DNA of 64,000 nt from Rhynochetos jubatus (lineage: Eukaryota; Chordata; Aves; Eurypygiformes; Rhynochetidae), in NCBI GenBank assembly GCA_027574665.1, contig CM050650.1, positions 101,777,086 through 101,841,085 of the forward strand, in the 5' to 3' direction. Of the stretch, positions 14,240 to 24,785 are shown one piece after another. A program made the position numbers and the translations under genes. Under the pieces are notes generated by a model. It did no database searches. It saw only the letters and a list, made by a program, of their open reading frames with translations, and had not been told where the DNA came from. The number at the start of each line of letters is the position of its first letter. Position 1 is the first letter of the stretch.

Positions 14240-14895
14240 ATCCTGAGGGACAGTCAGTTGACCAGGAGCCAGCAATGTGCCCTGTGGCCAAGAAGGCTAC
14301 TTGTATCTGGGTTACATTAAAAGGAGCATGGCCAGCAGGCTGAGGGAGGTTATCCTCCCCCTCTGCTCTGCCCTAGTGAGGTCTCACCTGGAGTGCTGTG
14401 TCCAGTTCTGGGCTCCCCAGTTCAAGAAAGACAGGGAACTAATGGAGAGAGTCTAGAGGAGGGCTGTGGAGATGATCAAGGTCTTGGACCACCTCTCCTT
14501 TGAAGAAACGCTAAGAGAGCTGGGGCTGTTTAGCTTGGAGAAGAGGAGGCTGAGCATCTTATTAATGCTTATCAATATCTAAAGGGTGGGTTTCTGGAAG
14601 ATGGGGCCAGGCTCTTCTCAGTGGTGTCCAGCAACAACGCAAGAGGCAACAGGCACAAATTGGAGCACAGGAAATTCCATCTCAACATGAGGAAAACCTT
14701 CTTTACTCTGAGAGTGCCAGAGCACTGGGACAGGCTGCCCAGAGAGGGGGTGGAGTCTCCTGTTCTGGAGACACCCAAACTGACCTGGACACATTACTGT
14801 CCAACCTGCTCTAGATGAACCTGCTTTGGCAGTGGGGTGTGAACTAGATGATCTCCAGAGGTCCCTTCCAACCCCTGGCCTTCTGTGATTCTGTG
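14240..14895 (+). mobile_element. CR1 retrotransposon, 5'-truncated, sense to CSMD1
   Basis: This is the C-terminal end of CR1 ORF2 and the 3' UTR. Recognisable blocks are GAGCCAGCAATGTGCCC (MSQQCA), CTCTGCTCTGCCCTAGTGAGG (LCSALVR), CTGGAGTGCTGTGTCCAGTT (LECCVQF), the TTTAGCTTGGAGAAGAGGAG block (LFSLEKRR), ACAGGCTGCCCAGAGAG, and the 3' end GGTCCCTTCCAACC...TTCTGTGATTCTGTG. The last is the CR1 terminal octamer-type tail, fixing the 3' end near 14895. Stops interrupt the frame (for example TAG after GAGAGTC near 14451). The 5' end is truncated near 14248, next to a short inverted repeat. Confidence 0.93.
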
Positions 14896-15026
14896 CCGGC
14901 AGCAAGTGAAAACTAGGGGAGTGATTCTTTCACAGCACATAGTACACATGGAAAAAAGATACCTGGTTACAGACCAGTGCAAATTACTGCTGTGAGCACC
15001 ACAGTCACAAAAAAAATAGCCTCTTC

Positions 15027-15070
15027 CACACACACACACAAAAAAAAAAAAAGAAAATGAAAAAAAAAAA
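15027..15070 (+). repeat. (CA)n followed by A-rich simple repeat
   Basis: About seven CA units run directly into A-rich sequence with two long A runs. It is a composite microsatellite, possibly the decayed A-tail of an insertion; no element upstream was recognised to own it. Confidence 0.9.
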
Positions 15071-17784
15071 GTAAAATTCAGGATTTTGATGTGGCCTCAG
15101 AAATGTATGTCTGTAACCCAGTCATGCCAGCAACACCCAAATACTGTGTTATAATGGCATCCAGAAGCAACATCAAATAGGTTTGTTCTTGCCTTCCCTT
15201 CTGTAACCTCTTTAGGTAACTTGGGGTTTGGCAAACAACTGGTTTTTTTCAGGGATTTCTCAGGTGCTTTCTTGTCTGACTTACGCTGTTCTCAAAGATG
15301 GAACTAAATGGAGTCGTTGAGAAGCTGATGCCACTCAGCTCATAGACTCATGATGCCACTCATTCAACCCAGTGAGTAATTTGGTATGTTTACAGCAAGG
15401 GCTGTGAGCTAAAGATGCCTTGTTGTCTTTGTATAGACAGAACAGGATATGGACCTCTGCTGTGAGAATCAGCTGTGCTGATTATTCTTCACTTTGGGAG
15501 GCAGCAATCTAGCACCTTTTTTCACATCACCTGCAAAAGGACACTTAAACGGCTAAGAAGCTAAAGGTCACTTTTCCCACCCAACCTGTAGACTATATTT
15601 TAGAAACTGTTGCCAATTTGGGCATGTTTTTTACTCTGAATGGATGCAGAGCATTATAAACTCTGTTTTAGCAATCTTTGTGCAAGTTGGATTCACAAGA
15701 ACCTGGTGAATTTTTAAAAGCGTCTTGGCAGTGAAACCCCTGCTGATATGTGTTGTTAGGCAGATATATGTCTTTAAATCGTATTTTATCAAGTGAACAA
15801 GTCTGATTTTAAAATGGCATTCTGTCATGCCAGTATTTTAATGAAACCTGAACCATAAACATCAGTTCAGCAGCCAAAGGAAAAGTGGTGAGGACTACAC
15901 AGTGTAAACTTCTTCAACAGGTTATTGATGTCTTTTTTTTTCTGATAATCTGGTGCATTTCACACTATAACCTTATCAACTTCTTTTTTTTAGTTTTATT
16001 TTCTTTTCATGCTGACTTTGATGCTGACACTTTGCTTTTATGTGCTTACACATCTATTCTTGTTTGTATTTACTGCAATTCTTCACTACTCTTTTCTGAG
16101 GCATTTGCATCTGTTATTAATAGCAGATGGAATAGAGAAGAACATAATTGTGTGATTCAGCAGCAGTCATGTCTGCTTAATCAGTAGCATCTGACACAAC
16201 TTGCATTTACTGCATGACTGCACTGTCATGTTTGACACAAATGATGGATTACTACTCCAAATAAGCTTTCAATATTTGCTCATTGTATAAGCTACTAAAT
16301 TGTACATTTCTTACATCCATGCATTGGAAATTTCTGACCATAATGACAACTCAGGCAGTGCTATCTTGTTACTAACCCAGTATCGATATTGATTACTTCA
16401 TAGTCCATTCCTTGTAGAATGGCTGATCAAACTTCTCTCTTCCACTCTCCTTCCCTCTCAGGGGTTTTTCAGTTCTCTCTTGTCCTGCAGATAATCTCTG
16501 CTTGTTTCCTCCCAATCTTTGCCTACTCCCTAGAAGCTGCTTCCAATTGAGCCTGGTATTTTCCTGAGAACATTTCAGCAGTTTCTCTTCTCTCATTCCA
16601 GAGCACAGGGTTCAGCAAGGCAGCATGCTAGCAGCCTGCTGAACAGCCACAGGCTTCTAAAACCACAAGCAAACAAATGAAACATGTATTGTCTGCCACA
16701 GATTATTTAGTGGGGAATAATGAGTTAAATTTGAGGAACAGCACACACATTATCACATTTAAAAAAACCAAAAAAGCATTACCTTTAAAATGTAGAGTAA
16801 CAGCAGTGTCACAGAGTTTTGCCATACATCAGAATACAGATGATGTGCATGATCAGAAACAGCTGCTCCAAAACTGTGAACCCCCACCTTCACTCCACTC
16901 CATGCCATGCTACTCCTCAGGCACAGGTGAGCCAGCTGTTTAAAAAACTTTCTAAATCTGCAGAAGGACCGAGATGATAGAAGGGAAGGAGGAAATTCTA
17001 AATTAATATTAAGTTTAATATATTGAGTCTTGAAGCAGGTGATGAGGGCAGGCCTGAGCACTTTACCTCCTGTTTTTTTATCGAAGCTGAACTGGTGGCT
17101 TTGTAAGCAAGGAGGGAAGAATAAATGACGGTGGTATATGAATGGTGTGGGCTGATTCTGGTGAGGCTTTTGGGCTGTGATTGCAAAAAAAGAATTAAAA
17201 GTCACTGTGGAATTACTGTGCTGTAATTGATCATGATAGACGCAGTAGGTACTGGCAAGGACTCTATGAAAATAGTATATATTGCAATAATACTTATTTA
17301 TTTTACTTCAGTTTGTGTGGTTGTTAAGTGTGTGATTTATTGAAGTCTCCATTAGAGCTGAAGAGCTTTTTGTAGCTGATGGAAATGACAGTCAGATATT
17401 TCAATAACTGGATTCAGGCAAGCAAAATGTGTGATTCCTGGAAATGCTCTTTATAAAGGGACATTATGCACTGCAGTACTTTCCTACTTATGACCCAAGT
17501 GTTTAACATTATTTTGCCCTCAGTGAAGGTATTGTTGATGTAAATATAGCAGGTGTACTCATGTAATTGCATTTTATAGTCAGAAAAGATTGAGCTCCCT
17601 TACTTCATCTTAGTGAAACCATGCCTCTCCTGTAACATAAAGAGATTCTACAGCTATAGAAATATCAGAGCTACTTCAAGCCATAGAAAGTACTCACAGA
17701 ATATAACAAATTATAATTAGCAAAGTTTACTGTATCTTTTTCCCTATCTTTGGCTGTGTTTAAGTATAGTATTAAGAGAACCTT

Positions 17785-17802
17785 AAAAAAAAAAAAAAAA
17801 AA
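17785..17802 (+). repeat. A18 homopolymer
   Basis: Run of 18 A followed by GAAACAACAAC in intronic DNA. Nothing retrotransposon-like is recognised immediately upstream. Confidence 0.9.
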
Positions 17803-18589
17803 GAAACAACAACTTACATGCTAGTTAAGGTTATGTATATATTCCCAGTTTTTACATTTAAAGTATGTGCAACAGGATAAAGTATGGATAAAGTATGTAT
17901 AGCAGAATGATTGTCCAGAGCATATGTTTGTGGAAGATAGTTACTGGCTGAAGATGGACACCTAGGGCTTATCTCAGTACCAGTGAATTAAATGATGCAG
18001 AGACGGTGGTACTGATTCTTGATTGCCTGTACAGTTAGAGGGATACAATGGTCCCTCGTGTGATTTCTGGCTCCAGTCAAATAATTCCTGGCACAGTTCA
18101 AAAGAGCAATTCAGAGGCAGTTTGGAGGTTATCATCTGCTTTTGTACTGTGCTACTTACCTTAAGGGCCATAAAAAACAAGCTCTGGCATGCTTAATTTA
18201 CTTGGGTATATATGGCCCTAGTAGTATTGGGAAGCACTTAGCTAATTCTTAACTTAGTATTCTCCCTTGCATTCTGATTCGTATTAAATAAAGCCATGAG
18301 AGAATGAAGAATTCAGATAATGTCTAAATTATGTGAATGAGCTTATAAATCTCAACGGCAGATCTTGGGTAAGCAGCCATCAGAAGTGTAACATTGAATT
18401 TCTAAGAAATGGGTGCTGCTCTTTATAACTGCTTCTGGGTTAAAGTTTTTTCAGAGCTTCACAAAAGAAAATCACTTTCTATGTATAACAATATATAAAT
18501 AGATACTAAGCCTTGTGTCCTGTATGTAAGGGTGTGTGGCATGTAAGGGTGTTTGCTCTACTGAGCTTATAGGATCAAGGATCGTATTC

Positions 18590-19505
18590 ATGCAGAAGGG
18601 GGAAGTGATAAACAAGACCACAGTCAACCCACATGAGAAGACAAGGGAGACAACGCCAAAGACCAAAAGGCTTGAGCTACTAATTGATGGGCCATCAAAA
18701 AAATGATTCAGAGCTTTGGAGAGGACCACCTGAAATTTGTGACTGATAAGAAGGGAGAAATGAGGAATGTGAAGATTTGGAATATTCAGGGGTGGCCTGC
18801 ACAGCTATGCAGAGTTTACAAAGGAGTATTTAGGCAAGGGAACTGGGTGGGAACAAAGCTGGGACAGGCAGAGCGGCGTGTAAAACAGCTGGTCATGTGT
18901 AAAGCAGGACCAATCAGTGTGCTTGTCTGACCAAGCCCTGTGCTTCATCACCACAGGCTGCCCTGCCTTACTTACACACCCTTTCAACTCTGTCTCTGCA
19001 TGATCTCACTCTCCATCCTGTGTCTGTGAGTGCCAGCTACTGGGGGGACTGGTGTGAGTGGACTGGATGCCAGGTATTGGAGTCAGATCAGGGGTGTAAG
19101 TGCCCCTGAACTATAGTGCCAGCAACTGGTTGAGTGAGGATCATCCAAATGCTGGGGAGGAATGGTGCGTGTCCCAAAAAACAGGTACTGGAGGGACCAG
19201 GACCAGGGAGAGTGTCCCGTGTGCTCCCACAGCAGTGATCTGTCTCTGCCAACCCAAGAGGAGGAGGCGACGGGGTTCTCAGTGCTTATGTGAGTCCTGG
19301 TCCTGTGAGGCTGGGCACTGCTGGGCTGTGTGTGCCTTCTCTGTGGCAGGCCCTGCCATGTCTTTTGGATGTGCCCTGGAGATATGCAGTCGGCTTTGCT
19401 GCTGGTTGAACCTGAAAATGGAAAGGTGGCAGCCGCGTCCATCGGTCTGGGACAGAGGAACCCCCAGGTTATGGAGCTGCTGGTGGCAGCCGCAACTTAA
19501 TCACA
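18590..19505 (+). mobile_element. Probable avian ERV LTR-derived block
   Basis: A block of about 0.9 kb, markedly more GC-rich from 18780 on than its surroundings, ending near GGTGGCAGCCGCAACTTAA. The left part (GACAAGGGAGACAACG, CTAATTGATGGGCCATCA) and the right part (CAGGTATTGGAGTC, CAGGTACTGGAGGGACCAGG, TGCTTATGTGAGTCCTGG) look like LTR U3/R/U5-type sequence that I associate with bird endogenous retroviruses. No viral coding region is attached and terminal TG/CA ends and target duplications could not be fixed, so a solo LTR or LTR fragment is the best guess. Open frames on both strands at 19083-19513 are treated as incidental. Confidence 0.45.
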
Positions 19506-20583
19506 TCCCTTAACCCTATATATTTTATGTAGTGTAAAGGAGGAAGGGGGCAGGGAAAAAAAAGAGACAAAAAATGTTCAGAGTCATTCTGGTTAAAACT
19601 GCTGTTTGAAAATGGGACGGTTATATTGCTGTTTACTATTTACTACTTCGACGAAAGCCATTGAGACCAACCAGGAACCAGGGAACAAATTTTAGGTTTT
19701 GGAGTGATTAGAAACCTTCATTTTTTGTAACAATCATGAAATTAAACTGCACTAAATTTTAAGGAGTCCATCTTGTTCTTCAGAGCACTCTGAGATACTG
19801 GAAGTTGGGTTTTGTTTTTGTTTATAAAAGGTCCAAACACAATTACTTCAGTGTTACTCTGTAAAAAAATTTAAAGATAGAGTGGGTTGTTGATAAGATA
19901 ATTTGTATGCCAGCCAAGATTGTGTCACAGCTTCCTGAAGAGTTGACACTTTCAGTGGTTCAACTTCTTGGTGTCAGTCATCTGTTCAGCAAAGAATGCC
20001 ACTGCATGACTGACAGTTCTCGTGTCAGCCCGGGATTGACCACAGAGCTCTTGCAACATGTGACAGAAACAATCTGAGCCAGCTTTGGCAGGGTTAGCAC
20101 ATTGAATTACTGACAGCAAACCTCAACACTGGGTGCAGGAGAAAGGATAATGCTCTTGTATGGGTCTCATATTAAGGAGGAAATAAGGAAAACATGTCTT
20201 TGCTGCTGCTGTTCCCTCTCTGATATGCAATTAGACATTTGTGAATTTAAGATCAAGAGAAGGGATCTTTTGATATAAACTGCAATAATAAAAACATACT
20301 GTTGCTTCACTAACGAGTGAAACACTTAAATTTTCTCAAGGTTTAATGCTATTGATATAAAACTTTTAAGAGAGGAGCTGTGTGCTAATTTGGATCTCTT
20401 GCTTTAAACAAAGATGCTGGCTCTGTGACTGCAGTTGTAAAGATACAGCCTCCTGGAAAGAACAGGCTGCAGGAATAAAATTGAAGATTAAACTGGTTTC
20501 AGAAAAGACTCAGGAGACACTCGTACCTATGTGAGGCAAGATCTGAGAATACAGTTGTAACATGAAAGTTCTGAATTCACAGC
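19506..20583. other. Intronic DNA, nothing recognised
   Basis: AT-rich sequence between an LTR-like block and an antisense CR1. No repeat family or gene-like frame recognised. Confidence 0.55.
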
Positions 20584-21352
20584 TTCACAGAGTGTTAGGG
20601 GTTGGAAGGGACCTCTAGAGATCATCTAGTCCAATCCCCCTGCCAGAGCAGGATCACCCAGAGCAGATCACACAGGAACAAGTCCAGGCGACTTTGGAAA
20701 GTCTCCAGGGAAGGAGACTCCCCCACCTTCTCTGGGCAGCCTGTCCCAGTGCTCTGTCACCCTCCCAGGGAAGAAGTGTTTCCTCATGTTCAGGCTGAAC
20801 CTTCTATTTTCCAGTTTATGGTCATTTCTCCCAGTCCTGTCACTGGACACCACTGAGAAAAGCCTGGCCCCATCCTCCTGACACCCACCCTTTAGATATT
20901 GATTAGCATTGATAAGATCCCCCTCAGCCTCCTCTTCTCCAAGCTAAACAGACCCAGCCCTCTCAGCCTTTCTCATATGGAAGGTGCTCCAGGCCCTTCA
21001 TCATCTCAGTGGCCCTGCGCTGGACCCTCTCCAGTAGCTCCTTGTCCTTCTGGAACTGAGGAGCCCAGAACTGGACACAGCACTCCAGGGGAGGCCTCAC
21101 CAGTGCAGAGCAGAGGGGAAGGATAACTTCCCTCGACCTGCTGGCCACGCTTTTCTTAATGCATCCCAGGATGCCACTGGCCTTCTTGGCCATGAGGGCA
21201 CACTGTTGGCTCATGGTCAGCCTGTTGTCCACTAGGACTCCAAGGTCCTTTTCCCCAGAGCTGCCCTCCAAGAGAACAGCCCCCAACCTGTACTGGAACA
21301 TGGGGTTGTTCTTCCCCAGTTGTTCTTCCCCAGATGCAGCACTTTACACTTG
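20584..21352 (-). mobile_element. CR1 retrotransposon, 5'-truncated, antisense, well preserved
   Basis: The left end (TTCACAGAGTGTTAGGGGTTGG) is the reversed CR1 3' tail. The minus strand carries a long intact part of CR1 ORF2 C-terminus at 20963-21301. Visible blocks are [60 protein letters not shown] and [19 protein letters not shown]. The first CR1-derived bases are those encoding KCKVLHLG, at about 21352 on the minus strand; the 5' truncation is therefore at 21352/21353. This copy is younger than most in the window judging by its long open frame. Confidence 0.95.
21306..21333 (+). repeat. 14-bp perfect tandem duplication inside a CR1 copy
   Basis: TTGTTCTTCCCCAG occurs twice in direct succession (21306-21319 and 21320-21333). 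It lies within the CR1 segment encoding HLGKNN and adds extra residues out of register, so it arose after or during insertion of this copy. Confidence 0.95.
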
Positions 21353-21362
21353 CAAGTGTAAA
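21343..21362. repeat. 20-bp perfect palindrome at the CR1 5' truncation point
   Basis: TTTACACTTG at 21343-21352 is followed at once by its exact reverse complement CAAGTGTAAA at 21353-21362. One arm is CR1 sequence (the KCK codons on the minus strand); the other is not expected in CR1 or flank. The palindrome centre coincides with the inferred 5' end of the element. Confidence 0.95.
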
Positions 21363-21382
21363 TTTGGAGTTCCTCCAAATTT
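21360..21382. repeat. 10-bp inverted repeat with 3-nt loop
   Basis: AAATTTGGAG (21360-21369), loop TTC, CTCCAAATTT (21373-21382). It overlaps the end of the 20-bp palindrome and lies just outside the CR1 copy, making two adjoining fold-backs. Confidence 0.95.
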
Positions 21383-23166
21383 ACCAGTATCAGTATTTTA
21401 CCTAAATCAGTTTCCTTAAAAAAATAAAAGGAGGGAAGGGGGGAAGAGGCAGATCCTAACCCCAAAGAAGTCAGAGTAAATTCTTAGGGAAGGGTTTCTG
21501 ATGAGGAACAGGTAGAAAAATAGTACTGTGTCTTGAAAGAGTTTGTGTCATCTGTGATCTGAGGAGAGCCGCGTGGTTTCAGGTGCCATTCGGGACTGTG
21601 GAGGGTGCAGTAGCAGTGACGAGGGCAGGTACCCTGAGATGAAGGGGCAGAACGTCTGTAGGGATGCTGTGAATCTTCTCGAGATGGTCCTCCTTTTGAG
21701 CCAGCATTCAGCTAGGGCTAGATCCTTGGGTGGAGTCATGTACAAACTAGATTTTGAATTGTGTTGTGGAAGATTTTTGGATCCTAAACTCCAGACAGAG
21801 CATGAGGAAAGGCGAACACCTTCAGCATGAGGTTTAAGACACATGTTGTTGGGATACGTAGCTAAAATAACCCCCAGGAAACCCCTAGAAAATACAGCAT
21901 GTATGTAACTGCTATTAAAGGGGATTGAGACACCTGAGTTCAGCTGGGATGCAGAATCTTCTCCCCACTGAAGAAAAATTTTCTGTCTAAAATGTGATCA
22001 AGACTTGCTCTTTTTTTTTTTTTTAAATGGAAGTGACTTCACTGGTGTTTTTCTGCCACCCTAAAGAAAGTAATGTTTAATGCAATTCATTCCTTGCTGT
22101 AAGTGTCTGAAGCGCTTCAGAATGTTTTTCTCAATTAGCTGTTAGTGATCCCTGCTGTGTCTGAAGCTGAGTTGGTACTCTCTAAAAATTCATTTAAAAC
22201 CAACCAAAAAGCAAAGAGGAGCCTGCACAAGTCGGTATGTTGTAGAGCCACACTTCTGGTGCTCTTTTCTTCCTGTATTACTTCTGCACTCATGTCTGCC
22301 AAGTGACAGTGATTTGGCAGGACGAGCTGCAATTATCTTTATCCCAGTAAAGACTGAATGAATAAGTAAGGCAGTAAAATTGAATTCACTCCAACTCAAG
22401 AGGGGCTCAAAGTAAGAGGATTTAACTTCCTGCCAGGGTCTTTGTCTGGGTAACTGAAATTCTGTAGTTGTAGAATTTATTTTTCCAATATTCATAGGCA
22501 AGTCTTTTTATTAAAACAAAAAAAATCCAAAACCCAAAAAACCAAAACTACATTTTGTTTGGAGCCTAGCTGCATTATGACATTGTTAGAGTGTTCTTAT
22601 CAGCCCCTCCAAGGGCATAAGTATAGGAATGCCTGGTTTCTGCTTTAGGTGAGGTAAGTGAACTGTTTGGATGGTGCAGTTCCATACATATATGGAAATG
22701 TAACTTTCATAGCTATAATAGGACTTTAAGGTCAATCACAGAGGTAATTAGTGAATTCTAGCTTTCCAAAATAAGGTATTTGACAAGGTATTTTTCTTTT
22801 CCTCATGGTTTGCAGTAGAGTCTTAATCCTGTTCCAAAACAGCTGGGAAGGTACAGTGCTCAAGCCGAGCAGCATTCTTTCTCATGACCAAGTAGTAGTA
22901 ATAACACCTGTGTAAGACGTCATACTGTACCATCAAGAAGTATTCCCATGCAAAGTAGTTCTGCTTTTGTTAAAGGTATGTGATCAGAAAACTATTTGCA
23001 GGAGAACCCTATGTCTATGTCTGTAGCTCCATTTCTGTTTTCAGCAAGGTTCAGTGCAGACAATAGAAATAAGAAGCCCAACTTACCCTTTTCCTGGTTT
23101 GAGAACACTGTGAGCTGCAGGTGCACTTCCTGAGAAGAAAAGGGAGTTGTAGCTGCAAACTGGTGC
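21383..23166. other. Intronic DNA with one CpG-richer segment
   Basis: Mostly AT-rich. The part at about 21545-21835 is richer in G+C and CpG and is open in two frames (21573-21830 plus and 21548-21844 minus), but I recognise no family. A T14 tract is at 22011-22024. Confidence 0.5.
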
Positions 23167-23231
23167 TGTGCTGGTTTTAGTCTGGACAGAGTTAAATTTC
23201 TTCACAGTAGCTAGCATGATATGTTTTGGAT
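23167..23231 (+). mobile_element. 5' terminal fragment of an avian ERVL-type LTR
   Basis: TGTGCTGGTTTTAGTCTGGA through AGTTAAATTTCTTC and AGTAGCTAGCATGATATG matches the first about 65 nt of the LTR that is present nearly complete, in reverse, at 24190-24785. The match stops abruptly after GTTTTGGAT. It is a truncated relic with no coding content. Confidence 0.6.
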
Positions 23232-24189
23232 AAGTTTTGGTGTGCCTTCTTCTTCTAAGAAAAAGTTGTTTTAATTTCAAGCACAATTCACTTTGTGAAA
23301 ATAGCAGGGATATACAGTGAACTTGAGACTGCATTGCTAAGCCAATCAACTTTTAATCATTAGGATATATTGATTTTTTCATTTCAGAACTTGGTTTCAT
23401 GGCTAAATAGTAAGTTTTACATAGTTTGTATGTTCATACAATCTACATATAAACATATTATAATACCAGAATATTCAAGACTTGCCTGGATAAATATAAT
23501 GTGATCTAAAGGAAATTGCTATGTGGTAGATTTTAATATAAATAAAAGCAGCTCACTAAAATGAAATATTTAATAAAGTCAAGCCTAAGCAATGGTCACT
23601 CATTCTTTATGCATTTTCTGCTGCTCATGTTGGGGGCAAAAAGATGCATATATGGGTATAAAAGACTCTTCTCAAAGCCTGTGGAAGATTTCAACTATGA
23701 AAGGCTCTTAGTTATTTATTAAAAATTATATATTGTGCCTATGGCTGTTGTGCTGGGTTTAGGCTGTTGCAGATATCCCTCTAGTAGTCCCTAAAGGGTG
23801 TAATATAGCTAGACACCTTGTAGAACCTGACTGCCCTTTCCAAAAGCATATGTAATTTCACTTAGACTTCTCCTTAGTTCTGAACATAGCCTGCTCCTTC
23901 TGTGTAATTACTCTGGGCCTAGCTTCAGTTTTGTTAATTCTTCCTTTAGTATTTTTCTCTTTGTTTCGGGGTTTATTGCAATACAGTTAAGTGAAAGAGG
24001 TTTAAGGTGATGTTTTGAGGTATCAAAACCAAGGTAATTCAATGTGCTGATTAGAAACGTCATGACAAGAAATCTATTTGTTTTTACTCTGTCATGGGGA
24101 AATTTATTGGGTGGAAAATAAAAAGGTATCTAGGCTTAGGCAAGCTACATTTTTCTGGCTGAGAGAATAAGTAGTCAGAGCAACCTTCA

Positions 24190-24785
24190 TACATGACACG
24201 TTGTGGGTTAGCCCCAGCCATCAGCAGAACCCCACCCAGCCACTCACTCCCTCGCCCCAGTGGGATGGGGGAGAGGTTTGGAAGGGGAAAAGTAAGAAAA
24301 CTCATGGGTTAGGATAAAGACAGTTTAATAGGTAAAGCAGAAGTCGTGCACGCAAGCAAAGCAAAACGAGGAATTCATTCACCACTTCCCATTGACAGGC
24401 AGGTCTCTGGCCATCTCAAGGAAAGCAGGGCTCCACCACATGTAGTGGTCACTGGGGAAGACCCAATGCTGTCACTCTGAATGTTCCCTCTTTCTCATCC
24501 TTCCCCCAGCTTTTATTGCTGCCCATGACACCATATGGTATGGGATACTGCTTGGGTCAGTTGGGGTCAGCTGTCCCAACTGTGTCCCTTCCCAACTTCT
24601 TATGCACCCCCAGCCTACTTGCTGTAGTGTGAGGAACACACTGTGTTCATACTGTGTCAGCACTGCTCAGCAATAGCTAAAACAGCCCTCTGTTAACAAC
24701 ACTGTTTTAATCAAAACTCCAACACATAGCCCCATACAAGCTGCTGTGGAAAAATTAACTCCATGCAAGTCAGAATTAATACACG
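24190..24785 (-). mobile_element. Solo LTR of an avian endogenous retrovirus (ERVL-type), antisense
   Basis: The block begins TTGTGGGTTAGCCCCAGCC, the reverse of the LTR end GGCTGGGGTTAAACCACAA. It runs through GAGAAACTC-like, AAAGACAGTTTAATAGGTAA, GCACGCAAGCAAAGCAAAAC, GGAATTCATTCACCACTTCC, CCAGCTTTTATTGCTG and CAGTTGGGGTCAGCTGTCCC, to GCACTGCTCAGCAATAGC and CATAGCCCCATACAAGC. I recognise this as one of the most common bird ERV LTRs; the subfamily was not checked. No internal viral genes flank it, so it is a solo LTR left by recombination. On the minus strand AATAAAAGCTGG (about 24508-24519) may be its polyadenylation signal region. Confidence 0.82.

Larger units (their letters stand above)
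14896..18589. other. Intronic DNA with simple repeats only
   Basis: AT-rich intron. It holds a (CA)n plus poly-A tract at 15027-15070 and an A18 run at 17785-17802. The motif TGATGCCACTCA occurs twice about 24 nt apart near 15327-15362. No gene-like frame is recognised. Confidence 0.55.

Noticed and set aside
14159..14343. T17-CAG followed by an open frame as an exon
   Set aside because: The downstream sequence is the 5' junction and RT end of a CR1 copy in a wrong frame.
19083..19513. Overlapping 119- and 137-codon frames on opposite strands
   Set aside because: Both lie inside an LTR-like GC-rich block; low stop density follows from base composition.
20602..21126. Plus-strand open frames over the antisense CR1
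   Set aside because: Shadow frames of CR1 ORF2, which is on the minus strand.
23750..23790. TTGTGCTGGGTTTAGGCTGT as another LTR start
   Set aside because: The likeness to the LTR 5' end stops after about 20 nt, within what chance allows.
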